Below, piece after piece: positions 10,909 through 19,818 of a DNA stretch of 64,000 bases. Under the pieces are notes generated by a model, which saw only the letters and a list, made by a program, of their open reading frames with translations, had not been told where the DNA came from and did no database searches. This DNA is from an uncultured Burkholderiales bacterium (GTDB taxonomy: Bacteria > Pseudomonadota > Gammaproteobacteria > Burkholderiales > Burkholderiaceae_C), in contig CAMFGY010000006.1 of NCBI GenBank assembly GCA_945952065.1, forward strand, positions 153,223 to 217,222. Direction: 5' to 3'. The position numbers were made by a program, and so were the translations under genes. Each line of letters opens with the position of its first letter. Positions within the stretch are counted from its first letter, which is position 1.

Positions 10909-12183
10909 ATGTCTTTTGCCACTCTGGGCCTTTTGCCCGCTCTGATTCGCGCCGTGCGAGAGCAGGGCTACCACGCACCCACAGCCATTCAATCGGCGGC
11001 CATTCCCGCGGTTTTGCGTGGTGCCGATGTCTTGGCTTTGGCTCAAACGGGCACCGGCAAGACGGCTGCGTTTGCCTTGCCGGTCTTGCAAAACGTGCTG
11101 CAGCAGCGCGGCGAGGGCCTGCGCCAAACCCGCGCTTTGGTGCTGGTGCCGACGCGAGAGTTGGCGGTGCAGGTGGGCGAGGTTTTGCGGTCCATTACGC
11201 GAGAACTGCCGGGGCGCATCAAGGTCGTCACCGTCTTCGGTGGCGTATCGATCAATCCGCAGATGATGGACTTGCGGGGCGGGGCCGATGTGCTGGTGGC
11301 CACCCCCGGACGATTGCTGGACTTGCTGGACCACAATGCGCTGCGCCTGACCGCACTCAGCACCCTGGTCTTGGACGAGGCGGATCGCTTGCTCGATATG
11401 GGCTTTGCCGATGAATTGCAGCGTGTCTTGGCCTTGTGCCCGAAAAAACGCCAGAACCTGTTTTTCTCGGCCACCTTCGCGCCTGCGGTTCAGGCCTTGG
11501 CCGAGACCTTGCTGGATTCACCTGAGCGCATCGAAATCGCTGCCCCAGCGCAGCGCAGTGCCGCTATTGAACAACGGGCCATCCAGGTGGACGAGATTGC
11601 ACGCACGCCATTGCTCAGGCATTTGCTGGAGACTGAGGCGTGGCCCCGTGTATTGGTGTTTGTGGCCACCAAATACGCCACCGAGCATGTGTCCGACAAA
11701 CTCTGGAAGCAAGGCATCAAGGCCGCAGCCTTGCATGGTGAGTTGAGCCAAGGCGGGCGAAGCAAGGTGCTGGCGGCCTTGAAGGACTCTGGCATTCAAG
11801 TGCTGGTGGCGACCGATATCGCGGCCCGCGGTTTGGACATCCCGGATTTGCCGGTGGTGCTGAACTACGACTTGCCACGCTCCACGGCGGACTACACCCA
11901 CCGCATTGGTCGCACCGGGCGTGCTGGTCAAACGGGGGTGGCCATCAGCTTCATCAGCGGACAAAGCAGCAATGGCGAGGCTCACTTCCGCTTGATTGAA
12001 AAGCGCCAAGGTCAGCGGGTGCCGCGCGAGCAAATTGCGGGTTTTGAGCCCAAACAGGTGCTCAGCCCCGCAGCAGCGACGGGGGGCGTGAAGGGCAAAC
12101 GCCCGAACAAAAAGGACAAGCTGCGTGCCGCGGCAGCCGCAGCGGCGATGGCAGGGCCTGGTGGGGAATCAACGGTAGCGTGA
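10909..12183 (+). CDS. rhlE: DEAD-box ATP-dependent RNA helicase, RhlE type
   Basis: A 424-residue DEAD-box helicase for RNA remodelling (ribosome maturation, RNA decay). Q motif (GYHAPTAIQ), motif I AQTGTGKT, Ia PTRELA, motif II DEAD (VLDEADRLLDMGF), motif III SAT (FFSATF) and motif VI HRIGRTGRAG are all intact. The C-terminal tail is short, basic and alanine-rich, as in RhlE proteins. The gene converges on the pilin cassette and its last 15 bp overlap the end of the opposite-strand beta-helix gene. No terminator is visible in that overlap. Confidence 0.93.
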   Translation: MSFATLGLLPALIRAVREQGYHAPTAIQSAAIPAVLRGADVLALAQTGTGKTAAFALPVLQNVLQQRGEGLRQTRALVLVPTRELAVQVGEVLRSITRELPGRIKVVTVFGGVSINPQMMDLRGGADVLVATPGRLLDLLDHNALRLTALSTLVLDEADRLLDMGFADELQRVLALCPKKRQNLFFSATFAPAVQALAETLLDSPERIEIAAPAQRSAAIEQRAIQVDEIARTPLLRHLLETEAWPRVLVFVATKYATEHVSDKLWKQGIKAAALHGELSQGGRSKVLAALKDSGIQVLVATDIAARGLDIPDLPVVLNYDLPRSTADYTHRIGRTGRAGQTGVAISFISGQSSNGEAHFRLIEKRQGQRVPREQIAGFEPKQVLSPAAATGGVKGKRPNKKDKLRAAAAAAAMAGPGGESTVA

Positions 12184-14034
12184 CCACAGCAAGGTAGCGG
12201 ACAGCGGCTCGGCTGCGACGGGGTCGGTGCTGCCGGGGTCAAAGCCGGAGGGCAGGTTGCGCAGATCAATCTTGGTGCTGGCGCCCAAGGTGCTGTTGCC
12301 GGTGTTGCTGCCCAGACGTCCGGCGGACACATAGCCGTGCACGGTGGTGCTGCCCCCGGTGGTCAAGATGTCGCCGGCCAAGACCGAACCATAAATGTCG
12401 TTGGATGCGCTCAAGTCGATCTTGCCGCCGCTGTAGACCGAGCCCACATAGCCGCCCGAGCCAAAAGCGATATTGCCGCTGGGGACGGATTGCAGCTTGC
12501 TGTCACCGGCTTTGCAGAAATTGCTCGGTGCTAGGCTTGGGAAACGGCTGTTGGTACAGACATTGGCATAGCCCGCGTAGTTGACGGCCCAGGTCACATT
12601 GTTGCCACCGGTGTTGATATTGCCGGTGGCGATCCAGCTGTTGTAGTAAGTGCCGCTGGCGGTTTCGAGATCACCTTTGAACCAGGCCACACCTGGCGCC
12701 ATGGTGGTTCCGGCCACGGTCCACTTGCCATTGCTGTAGCTGAAGCAGCTGTTGTAGTCAGAATAGCCAGCGCAGATCTTGGCCGGGCAGGAGGCGGCGC
12801 TGAAGGAGTTGCTGGTGCACAGATAGTCTTGGTTGCCGCCATTGCCGACCAAGAAATAGGTCCCGTTGGAGATGCTATTCACATTGTTGACGGTGACCTT
12901 GGTGTCACTCCCGACCCGTTCAAACACATAGTTGGCAATGGACTTGTAGGCATAAGCGTCAAACTTGGGGGAGCTGACCGTCCCCGCCGTCAGCGGCGTC
13001 ACGTTCAGGGTCAGCCCGGCTTGGCGGCTCATATTGATCTGAGTGTTCCAAGCAGGCGAGATCAGGCTGCCGCCGTATTTGCCGCTGGCCACGCTGCCAT
13101 TGCTGCGCTCTTCGTAGTTGCCGACAACCAAGGCCTGGCCGCTGATTTGCGAGTTATTGCCCAGCACATTGCCGCCACTTTTCAGGTTGACGACCTTGGC
13201 CGCGCTGTTCATGGTCACATTGCCCAGAGCGGTCAGATCGGTGACCGTGTTGCTCTCGATGGTGACGGTGCCATTCGCCGTCAAGCTGCCCACGCCAACG
13301 CCGCCGCTGAGGGTGACGTTCTTCATCGCTTGCACGCTGCTGTAAATGCCGCTGCCACTCAAGTTGATGCTGCCCTCGGAGAACAGCACGTCCAGATTGT
13401 TGCCCCCGCCCAAGGTGATGTCGCCGGTCGCATAGAGGTTGTTGATGCCACTGAGGCTGCCGCTGCCGGTGACCTTGCCATCCACGACCACCTTGGTGTT
13501 GGGGTCGCCCAGCACATCCAGCTTGCCTCCCAGATCGAGATTGCCCTTGATATTGACTGCAGCAGGCTTGCCGCCGCCACTGGGCGCGCCGCCATTGCCC
13601 TTGGCGCAAAAGGTCGCGGCCAGCAAGGCATTGGCTCCGCCGCTGCTGCCGGTGATATTGAAGCCTACGCGGGTGCCACCGCCGCAGTTGCTGCTGTCGG
13701 CAGCGACGACGTCCACCACACTGGCGCTGATGCCGCTCAGCCCGGCAAAGGTGACGGCTTGGTTGGGACTCAGCTTGGCCGCGTCGGCCGCGCCCAGCTG
13801 GAATAAATACTGGCGCACAGCCTCTACGCCATTCCAGGCCTTCAGCTGCGCCTGCGTCAGTGCATGCACGGTCACCGACTGGGATTGCAAACCGCGCACA
13901 TAGTAGATGGCACCAAACACCATGGCGCCCAGCGACAAGCCGCTCAACAGCATGAAGAGAACAGAGGAGATGCCGCGTTGCAGACCACGTGGGGCCATCT
14001 TGTTGCGCAGGGTGGAGCTCATGCTGGGGCTCAT
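12169..14034 (-). CDS. PilX-position pilus protein with predicted beta-helix body
   Basis: A 621-residue protein, last gene of the first minor-pilin cassette. The N-terminus has a PilX-like segment: RG, then a 25-residue hydrophobic helix (ISSVLFMLLSGLSLGAMVFG), then an amphipathic region (AQLKAWNGVEAVRQYLFQLG). The remaining ~500 residues are Gly/Ser/Asn/Val-rich short repeats (for example GNLDLGGKLDVLG, TGDITLGGGNNLDV, GNVTMNSAAKVVNL) typical of right-handed beta-helix or bactofilin-like folds, interrupted by a Cys-containing insert (DYLCTSNSFSAASC, KICAGYSDYNSC). The ATG at 14034 overlaps the previous gene's stop by 4 bp; longer upstream readings are rejected. I infer a large pilus-tip or surface component where PilX/PilY1 usually lie. 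Exact function is unknown. Confidence 0.7.
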   Translation of the reverse strand: MSPSMSSTLRNKMAPRGLQRGISSVLFMLLSGLSLGAMVFGAIYYVRGLQSQSVTVHALTQAQLKAWNGVEAVRQYLFQLGAADAAKLSPNQAVTFAGLSGISASVVDVVAADSSNCGGGTRVGFNITGSSGGANALLAATFCAKGNGGAPSGGGKPAAVNIKGNLDLGGKLDVLGDPNTKVVVDGKVTGSGSLSGINNLYATGDITLGGGNNLDVLFSEGSINLSGSGIYSSVQAMKNVTLSGGVGVGSLTANGTVTIESNTVTDLTALGNVTMNSAAKVVNLKSGGNVLGNNSQISGQALVVGNYEERSNGSVASGKYGGSLISPAWNTQINMSRQAGLTLNVTPLTAGTVSSPKFDAYAYKSIANYVFERVGSDTKVTVNNVNSISNGTYFLVGNGGNQDYLCTSNSFSAASCPAKICAGYSDYNSCFSYSNGKWTVAGTTMAPGVAWFKGDLETASGTYYNSWIATGNINTGGNNVTWAVNYAGYANVCTNSRFPSLAPSNFCKAGDSKLQSVPSGNIAFGSGGYVGSVYSGGKIDLSASNDIYGSVLAGDILTTGGSTTVHGYVSAGRLGSNTGNSTLGASTKIDLRNLPSGFDPGSTDPVAAEPLSATLLWSRYR

Positions 14035-14750
14035 GAAGTGAGATTGGCCACGCAACTGGTGTAGGTGTTGCTGCTGCCGGTCACGCTGGAGCCATAGCCC
14101 AGCCTGACGGTCACCGAGGCGCTGGGGGCCGCCACCTTGCTGATGGTTTGAGGCACGGCACCGAAGGGCCAACAAGCGCTGTCTTTTTGCACAGACAAAG
14201 TGACCGCCTGCGCCAGCACGCCGCTTTCGATCAAGGTGCGGCGGACCCAGGTGATCTTGTTCCACTGTGTGTTCAATGGATTGCAAGCGCCGCTGGACTG
14301 CAGCAAGTAAAGCGCGCGGGTTGAAGGGTCGGAGACCAGCCCTCCGCAGCGATAGTCCGCGCTATTGGCGGACTGATTGGGGTTGCTGATCCAGACGATG
14401 GCATTGCCGCTTTGGGCGGCGGCCGTGATGTTCACAACGGTGGCACTGAGGGTCAAGGGGTCGGGGTTCAGCAGTGCATTGCTCAGCAGCAAAAAATGCG
14501 TGCCGGTGCTGGGCGTGGTCAAACCGTAGCCGGCCCCTTGCAGCGCAATTTGAGCGCTCAGCAAACCCGAGGCGAGTTGGCCGTCTTGCACGGAACTGCG
14601 CACCAGTCCGCCGTCACCGAAGACGGTTTGAGTGGTGCTGCGGTACAGGGCAAGAGCGCCCAGCACCGCCATCATGGATATCACCATGCCCACCATCAGG
14701 CTGATCAGGCTCAAGCCCAGTTGCTTTCGGCGGGGCAATAGCTCTTGCAT
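14031..14750 (-). CDS. PilW-like minor pseudopilin lacking Glu5
   Basis: A 239-residue prepilin-like protein. A short basic leader (MQELLPRRKQLG) precedes LSLISLMVGMVISMMAVLGALALYR, the expected type III signal and N-terminal helix. Processing after Gly12 would leave Ser where pilins nearly always carry Glu at mature position 5. The body (DGQLASGLLSAQIALQGAGYGL, Cys-containing loops) matches PilW by position and length. It lies 1 bp from pilV and overlaps the beta-helix gene by 4 bp, so all are co-transcribed. Pilin identity is firm by context; the PilW label is likely. Confidence 0.75.
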   Translation of the reverse strand: MQELLPRRKQLGLSLISLMVGMVISMMAVLGALALYRSTTQTVFGDGGLVRSSVQDGQLASGLLSAQIALQGAGYGLTTPSTGTHFLLLSNALLNPDPLTLSATVVNITAAAQSGNAIVWISNPNQSANSADYRCGGLVSDPSTRALYLLQSSGACNPLNTQWNKITWVRRTLIESGVLAQAVTLSVQKDSACWPFGAVPQTISKVAAPSASVTVRLGYGSSVTGSSNTYTSCVANLTS

Positions 14751-14751
14751 C

Positions 14752-15210
14752 TCAGTTTTCGACGGTCAAAGTGCCTGAACCGAACAAGGTATCGGCGGCC
14801 ACCGCGTATTGCACGATGGGCAGAGTTGCTGCTTTGGAAACGCCATTGACGGTGATGGTGACGGGGGTCACCGTGCAGGTCTTTTGCAAGCCCTGCAATT
14901 GCAGATCGGCACCCAGGGTCAGCACACTGCTGACGGTGGCATTGCCGCTGGCTGGGCAGCCATTCGCCACACCGTTGCCCTGCAAGTCTGCACGAATGCC
15001 TTGCACGGCCAAGCTCTGCCCTTTTTGGTACTTTTGCGCGACCATGGCCCGGCCTACGGCATAGACCTGCCCCAGGCCAATCACCCCAAGCAGGATCGTG
15101 GCGACCAAGGCTTCGATGAGCGCATCGCCGCGCTGTCGGTGGCGCCTCGCCCTGAGTTTGATTTGGGCCTGCGAATTGGCGTTTGCTGCCACTTCAGTAG
15201 AGCGTGCCAT
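14752..15210 (-). CDS. PilV-like minor pseudopilin
   Basis: A 152-residue prepilin. A long basic leader (KLRARRHRQRG) precedes the cleavage site and the helix DALIEALVATILLGVIGLGQVYAVG; mature Glu5 is present. This ALIEALVA pattern is characteristic of PilV minor pilins, which help prime type IV pilus assembly. Its start overlaps the fimT-like gene by 17 bp and its stop sits one base from the pilW start, giving a tightly coupled operon. Confidence 0.78.
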   Translation of the reverse strand: MARSTEVAANANSQAQIKLRARRHRQRGDALIEALVATILLGVIGLGQVYAVGRAMVAQKYQKGQSLAVQGIRADLQGNGVANGCPASGNATVSSVLTLGADLQLQGLQKTCTVTPVTITVNGVSKAATLPIVQYAVAADTLFGSGTLTVEN

Positions 15211-15667
15211 CGCTGCTCTCCGTGCCCTTGCTGATGCTGAAGCTCATGGCTGTGCCGCAATTGACGCCGCCCACACTGGCTGCCACCGGCATGCCCGCGC
15301 TGTCCAGCGCCACACATTGGCTCAAGGCCCCATTGAGCTTGACACTGGCCGGGGGTTGCGCCGCCCAGTTGTTTTGCGCGGGCTGGCTGCAGTCCAAACT
15401 ATTGGGCACGCCATGGCGTACGCAGAGTTGCCCAGGCACGCTGACCAATACCGCAGCGGCAGAAGCGCTCACGCCATTGGGGTTGCGCAGTGCACTGGCT
15501 TTGAGCTGGCTCATGGCTTGTTGCAGCATGTGTTGGCTCTGCCGAACCGCCGCTTGGCTGCCCCAGGAAGCCGCAAAAGGGGCGACCGCAAGCGCGAGCA
15601 ACATCATGATGGCAATACTGACCATCATTTCAATCAAGCTCAGCCCCGATTGCCCTTGACTCACCAT
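15194..15667 (-). CDS. FimT/GspH-like minor pseudopilin
   Basis: A 157-residue prepilin with leader MVSQGQSG and helix LSLIEMMVSIAIMMLLALAVAPFAASWG (Glu5 present). PFAASWGSQAAVRQSQHMLQQAMSQLKASALRNPNGVS resembles the FimT/GspH pattern, where an alpha helix leads to a domain handling A, L and N-rich segments. It overlaps the pilE-like gene by 7 bp and pilV by 17 bp. Subfamily is inferred from gene order and size. Confidence 0.72.
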   Translation of the reverse strand: MVSQGQSGLSLIEMMVSIAIMMLLALAVAPFAASWGSQAAVRQSQHMLQQAMSQLKASALRNPNGVSASAAAVLVSVPGQLCVRHGVPNSLDCSQPAQNNWAAQPPASVKLNGALSQCVALDSAGMPVAASVGGVNCGTAMSFSISKGTESSDGTLY

Positions 15668-16062
15668 GTTGTGAAACCGCAGCTGCTGCTGGCCGTGCGC
15701 GTGTTCAGATTGTCCAAACTAAGATTGCAACCGCTGAGCTTGTCCTTGCCGGTCGCGGTCAGTGTGTAGGTGCTGGCAGTGCTCACCACGGTGTAGTTGA
15801 AATAAGCCGATTGCGCGGGCGTCCAGGCTTTGAAATTGCTGTTGCTGGCAACCGTGCCGGCGGCATACACCGGGTACTTGAGCTGCAACTGGAAGTTGTT
15901 TTCCATGTTCAAAGCCAAGGCTGCCAAATCGGCACCAGCGCCTTTGGCCCGGCTTTTATTGATGTAGCTGGTGTAGGCGGGCAGGGCCACAGCGGCCAGG
16001 ATTGCAGCCACCACCAAGGTGATCATCAGTTCGATCAGGGTGAAGCCTCGCACGGGGCGCAT
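15661..16062 (-). CDS. Type IV pilin, PilE/PilA-like
   Basis: A 133-residue pilin, first gene of the cassette. The leader MRPVRG and the canonical mature start FTLIELMITLVVAAILAAVALPAYTSYINKSRAKGA are followed by a globular domain ending in a C-terminal Cys pair (SGCNLSLDN...SSSCGFTTW) that would form the D-region disulfide. The ATG at 16062 gives a six-residue leader. A TTG at 16098 with GGAG five nt upstream is an in-frame alternative giving an 18-residue leader. A start at 16143 would be unusually long. Being first and best conserved it may be a minor pilin of the PilE class or a small major pilin. Confidence 0.82.
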   Translation of the reverse strand: MRPVRGFTLIELMITLVVAAILAAVALPAYTSYINKSRAKGAGADLAALALNMENNFQLQLKYPVYAAGTVASNSNFKAWTPAQSAYFNYTVVSTASTYTLTATGKDKLSGCNLSLDNLNTRTASSSCGFTTW

Positions 16063-16168
16063 GGTGCTGATCGGGCAAATGTCTTGAGCTGGTCTCAATT
16101 TGGCTCCTTGTTTGGAATTGAGTGCAATCCACTTTGATACCAATTGTAGGCGCGCGGCTAGAAATGCG

Positions 16169-16186
16169 ACGTGGACGAAGTCACGT
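16169..16186. promoter_or_regulatory. Inverted repeat ACGTG-N8-CACGT upstream of the pilin cassette
   Basis: Perfect 5-bp arms at 16169-16173 and 16182-16186 in the 162-nt gap between the end of the chemoreceptor gene and the pilE-like start (16062). The position suits an operator for the minus-strand pilin operon. No sigma-54 or strong sigma-70 boxes are recognisable around it, so this is a weak call. Confidence 0.25.
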
Positions 16187-16224
16187 TCTGTGGGGGCTTG
16201 GACGTCCTTTTTGTGAAGCTTTGC

Positions 16225-17838
16225 TCATGGGCCTTTGGCCAGTCTGCGCAAGCTGGGGGCGTCAGGCAAGTGGTCTAGGCGGTCATTTCGGTCCAATCTG
16301 AAAATTTGTACCGAAGCTTGCACCTCTTGTACTTGTTGCAACAGGGTCGCTGCCGACTTGGCCAGTTCGTCCACCATGGTCGCGTTTTGTTGGGTGATGG
16401 CCTCCATTTGATTGAGGGCCTGATTGACCTGAGAGATGCCGCTGAGCTGCTCATCGGCACTGTGGTGGATGCCGGCAATCAGACGCCCGAAGTCTTGGAC
16501 CGACTTCAGCGTCTCGTCGATGCTTTCTTGGGCCTTGAGGGTTTGGCGTTCACCGGCCGAAACGCTCTCGGCAGATTCAAGAATCAGTTGCTTGATCTCG
16601 CGTGCGGCGCTGGAACTGCGCTGCGCCAAGGCCCGCACCTCGCTGGCCACGACTGCAAAGCCCCGGCCATGTTCGCCGGCGCGGGCCGATTCCACCGCGG
16701 CGTTCAAGGCCAAGATATTGGTCTGAAACGCAATGCCATCAATCACCTGAATGATCTCGCCGATGCGATGCGAGGACTGAGAGATGGCCGACATGGTGTC
16801 GGTCACATGATGAACCACCTCGGCGCTGCGACCGCTGACTGCGCCCAATTCATGGGCTACTGACGAGGCCTGATGGGCTGTGTCCGTGCTGCTGCGCACC
16901 GTGCCGGTGATCTCCTCCATGGCGGCTGCGGTTTGTTCCAGGCTGGCGGCTTGTTCGCCGGTGCGCTGGGCCAAGTGCTGGTTGCCCTTGGCAATTTCTG
17001 CGGTGACCGCACGCATCTGCGCCAGTTCTCTGCGGGTGTCTTGAACAATGGCGCAGACGTTCACCGACAGCTGATTCAAGGCCGTCTCCAAGGCGGCGGT
17101 TTGCTGCCGGCCACTGGGTGTGAGGCGGCGGCTCAGATCACCGGCAGCCAATTGATTGGCAAAGGATTGCACGCCGAGCAGGGTCGATTGCGCTTGACGC
17201 TGGGCCTGCCAGGCCAAGGCCGCTGCGGCCAAACCCAGTGCCGAAGCGCCCAGCCATGCCGCCTCGGGCCAAAGGCGGGCCCAGGTCCAAGCCAAGGCCG
17301 CCATCAGTGCGAAGGCCAACCATTCTTTGAACCATGGCAACAGCCGAGTCCACTGCAACAGGCAGCCACGCCAGTCGGTATGCAAGACCTGACCTCGATG
17401 CAACTGATGAAGGGGTTTCCCTGCTTGCTGCTCCGCACGCATTTGGGCGTACAGCGCTTCAGCGGCCTCGATTTGCGTGCGGCTGGGTTCGGTGCGTACC
17501 GACAGGTAGGCAATCGGCGCGCCGTTCTCCGTGAGCGGCGTGACATTGGCGTAGACCCAGTAATGGTCGCCGTCTTTGCGGCGGTTTTTGACCACGCCCG
17601 ACCAGGGTTGCCCAGACCCAATGGTGGCCCACATATCGCGGAACGCCTCTTCGGGCATGTCGGGGTGGCGGATCAGGTTATGGGCTTGGCCCAGCAACTC
17701 CTCCCGCGCATAGCCGCTGAGCGCAATGAAGGCGGCGTTGCAGTGCAGGATGCGCCCCTTCAAGTCGGTCGTGGAGACCAGGGTTTGTCCATGCGGAAAC
17801 GCATGCTCTCGCTGACTGACCGGCAAGTTCAAACGCAT
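16225..17838 (-). CDS. Aer-like PAS methyl-accepting chemotaxis protein
   Basis: A 537-residue energy- or redox-taxis receptor. An N-terminal PAS domain (about residues 10-120) carries the Aer-type signature [29 protein letters not shown], and [13 protein letters not shown] follows, as in FAD-binding Aer receptors. Two membrane helices lie around 175-220, then a HAMP segment. The cytoplasmic signalling hairpin contains [47 protein letters not shown] sequence, with no CheR/CheB docking pentapeptide at the C-terminus. The ATG at 17838 has GAAGGGG at good spacing and is preferred to an earlier in-frame start at 17892. It is not in an operon with che genes here. Confidence 0.92.
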   Translation of the reverse strand: MRLNLPVSQREHAFPHGQTLVSTTDLKGRILHCNAAFIALSGYAREELLGQAHNLIRHPDMPEEAFRDMWATIGSGQPWSGVVKNRRKDGDHYWVYANVTPLTENGAPIAYLSVRTEPSRTQIEAAEALYAQMRAEQQAGKPLHQLHRGQVLHTDWRGCLLQWTRLLPWFKEWLAFALMAALAWTWARLWPEAAWLGASALGLAAAALAWQAQRQAQSTLLGVQSFANQLAAGDLSRRLTPSGRQQTAALETALNQLSVNVCAIVQDTRRELAQMRAVTAEIAKGNQHLAQRTGEQAASLEQTAAAMEEITGTVRSSTDTAHQASSVAHELGAVSGRSAEVVHHVTDTMSAISQSSHRIGEIIQVIDGIAFQTNILALNAAVESARAGEHGRGFAVVASEVRALAQRSSSAAREIKQLILESAESVSAGERQTLKAQESIDETLKSVQDFGRLIAGIHHSADEQLSGISQVNQALNQMEAITQQNATMVDELAKSAATLLQQVQEVQASVQIFRLDRNDRLDHLPDAPSLRRLAKGP

Positions 17839-18218
17839 GGCAACCCCTTCGCAAGAACAAACAAGGCAATCGCCCTGTGCCGCTGCAGGCACCTCTGGCG
17901 GGCCAGAAATTTCAGGCGCTGCGCCTCGAACCCATGGTGTTGTGAGGCCTGAGTTCGCAGCTTATGGCCGGGGCGCAAGAATCGGACTCCCCTGACTGCA
18001 GGGCCCTGAAAAGTATGGTCATGGGCACAACACCGCAATCCCGCAATAAGCCGGCGGCTTGGGGGGCATATCGGCCCTGTGCACCTTGTTTGGGCGCTCT
18101 TCGGCGGGGCCGCGCGGCATGGTCGCCGCGGAGGGCGGGTTTTGGAGTTCTAATGCGGCTTCCTTGCGCTCGGCCAGATGGCCGGCATGGCAAAGAGCAC
18201 TTCGACGGAGAAACGCAT
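17839..18218. other. 380-nt divergent intergenic region
   Basis: Lies between the Aer-like receptor (minus) and the sulfite dehydrogenase gene (plus) and must hold both promoters. An open frame extends the sorA gene upstream to 17964, but its Arg/Cys-rich residues do not resemble any family N-terminus. Small hairpins are present (CCCTG/CAGGG at 17990-18003 and a bulged GC stem near 18109-18131). No clear -35/-10 pair or RNA gene is recognised. Confidence 0.4.
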
Positions 18219-19439
18219 ATGTCCCACAAGTCAGAGGGCCCGGTCTTGGGCCGACGTCAATGGTTGTCTAGCAGTGCCGGTGCTGTGGCTGCTTTGGGCC
18301 TGGGAGCTTCGGCGCCTGCGCTCAGGGCGCAAACGCCGCCAGCCAGCACGGCCAAGACCTTGCCTGCTTATGCCGCATGGAAGGACAGCCAGGCGATGCT
18401 GATTCACAGCAGCGCCACGATTGAGACCAAGCGCCAAGCCTTTGGTGCGGGCTTGATCACCCCGGCTGAGCAGCTCTATGTGCGCAACAATTTGGGCGCC
18501 CCTTCGGCCAGCATTTTGGATGACCGTGACGCCTGGGAAGTCAGCATCGAAGGGGTGAAAAACCCGCGCCGCATCAGCTTGCGCGAATTGAAGACCATGG
18601 GGCTTGAGACCACGCCCATGGTGCTGCAATGCTCGGGCAATGGCCGAGGCTTCTTCCCCAACAAGCCCAGTGGTACGCCATGGCTGGTGGGGGCTGCGGG
18701 CTGTGTGGTCTGGACCGGTGTGCCGGTGCGCGTGGTGGTGGAGGCTTTGGGCGGCGTTTTGCGCGGCCATGAGTTCATGACGGGCACCGGCGGTGAGGTC
18801 TTGCCCGAAGGCCTGGATCCCAAGAGCATCGTGGTGGAGCGGTCGGTGCCGCTCAAGGCCATGGCTGATGCCTTGCTGGCCTGGGAAATGAACGGCGTGC
18901 CGATTCCCCTGGCCCACGGCGGTCCGCTGCGTTTGGTCGTGCCCGGCTATCAGGGCGTCAACCAGATCAAGTATGTGAAGCGCTTGGCCTTCACGGAGCA
19001 GGAGTCGGATGCCAAGATCATGGCGCATGGCTACCGGATTTCTCCTCCCGGCAGCAAGGCCGATCCGAGCCAGCCTTCGGTGCTCGAAATGAATGTGAAG
19101 AGTTGGATCAACTCCCCCTTGCCGGAAAAGCCCGGCGCTGCCGGCCAGGTGCAAATCCAAGGGGTGGCCTTCAGCGGCTTGCATGCGATCAAGCGGGTGG
19201 AGGTCTCCATTGATGGCGGCAAGAGTTGGAAGGACGCCCGCTTGGTGGGCCCGGAGCTGGGCAAATACGCTTGGCGTCAGTTTGTTCTGGCCGCCAAATT
19301 GCCTGCAGGCACGCATACCCTGGTCAGTCGGGCCACCGATATGGCGGGCAATGTGCAGCCCGAGCAACGTCTGGAAAACGTGGGCGGCTACAACAACAAC
19401 AGCTGGGCCGACCATGCAGTGACGGTGACCCTGGCATGA
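18219..19439 (+). CDS. Molybdopterin sulfite dehydrogenase subunit (SorA/SoxC-like)
   Basis: A 406-residue periplasmic molybdoenzyme of the sulfite oxidase family. A twin-arginine signal (GRRQWLSSSAGAVAALGLGA, Arg12-Arg13) would export the folded, cofactor-loaded protein. The molybdenum-ligand cysteine is in VLQCSGNGRG (Cys138). The C-terminal dimerisation domain follows (VEVSIDGGKSW). The next gene, overlapping by 4 bp, is a mono-haem cytochrome c, the classic SorAB layout for sulfite:cytochrome c oxidoreductase. The ATG at 18219 has GGAG eight nt upstream. SoxC is the main alternative, but no other sox genes lie in the window, so SorA is favoured. Confidence 0.85.
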   Translation: MSHKSEGPVLGRRQWLSSSAGAVAALGLGASAPALRAQTPPASTAKTLPAYAAWKDSQAMLIHSSATIETKRQAFGAGLITPAEQLYVRNNLGAPSASILDDRDAWEVSIEGVKNPRRISLRELKTMGLETTPMVLQCSGNGRGFFPNKPSGTPWLVGAAGCVVWTGVPVRVVVEALGGVLRGHEFMTGTGGEVLPEGLDPKSIVVERSVPLKAMADALLAWEMNGVPIPLAHGGPLRLVVPGYQGVNQIKYVKRLAFTEQESDAKIMAHGYRISPPGSKADPSQPSVLEMNVKSWINSPLPEKPGAAGQVQIQGVAFSGLHAIKRVEVSIDGGKSWKDARLVGPELGKYAWRQFVLAAKLPAGTHTLVSRATDMAGNVQPEQRLENVGGYNNNSWADHAVTVTLA

Positions 19440-19783
19440 GTGCATTCAGCCCGACGCGCTTTGCGCCGCTGGCCTTGATGGCCGGTTTGTTGGCGGCCCA
19501 AACCGCCTTCGCCGCCGAGACCGAGCTGGAGCGGGGCAAACGCTTGTTCATCCAAGGGGCAGTGCCAGCTTGTGCGCTCTGCCATACCTTGCGCGATGCG
19601 GGCTCAGAGGGCAGTGTTGGGCCGGTGCTGGATGAGATCAAGCCGGATGCGGAAAGGGTGCGCAAAGCCTTGCGAAATGGCTTGGGGGCCATGCCTTCGT
19701 TCGCCAAGTCCCTCAGCGAAGCCGACATCCAGGCCTTGGCCCGCTATGTGTCGCAGGCCAGTGGGGGAGCGCCGGCCAGGTGA
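19436..19783 (+). CDS. c-type cytochrome, SorB-like
   Basis: A 115-residue exported mono-haem cytochrome. A Sec signal peptide (LALMAGLLAAQTAFA, cleavage after AFA) precedes the mature protein. The haem-binding motif is CALCH (residues 46-50), and the likely distal Met ligand lies in GLGAMPSF. It would accept electrons from the SorA-like molybdoenzyme, whose stop codon it overlaps (ATGA at 19436). A longer in-frame reading from 19226 lies within sorA and is not real. Size and context match SorB rather than a generic cytochrome. Confidence 0.85.
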   Translation: MSAFSPTRFAPLALMAGLLAAQTAFAAETELERGKRLFIQGAVPACALCHTLRDAGSEGSVGPVLDEIKPDAERVRKALRNGLGAMPSFAKSLSEADIQALARYVSQASGGAPAR

Positions 19784-19797
19784 GCGGCCTGGACTGG

Positions 19798-19818
19798 CCT
19801 GAGCTCAATGCGCTCAGG
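19798..19818. terminator. Perfect hairpin between convergent sorB and xth
   Basis: CCTGAGC (19798-19804), 7-nt loop, GCTCAGG (19812-19818). It is placed between the two convergent genes and overlaps the xth stop codon, as bidirectional terminators often do. Neither side has a T run, so strength is uncertain. Confidence 0.4.

Noticed and set aside
17964..18218. In-frame upstream extension of the sulfite dehydrogenase gene
   Set aside because: Arg- and Cys-rich residues, no ribosome site; the start at 18219 has GGAG and begins the twin-arginine signal.
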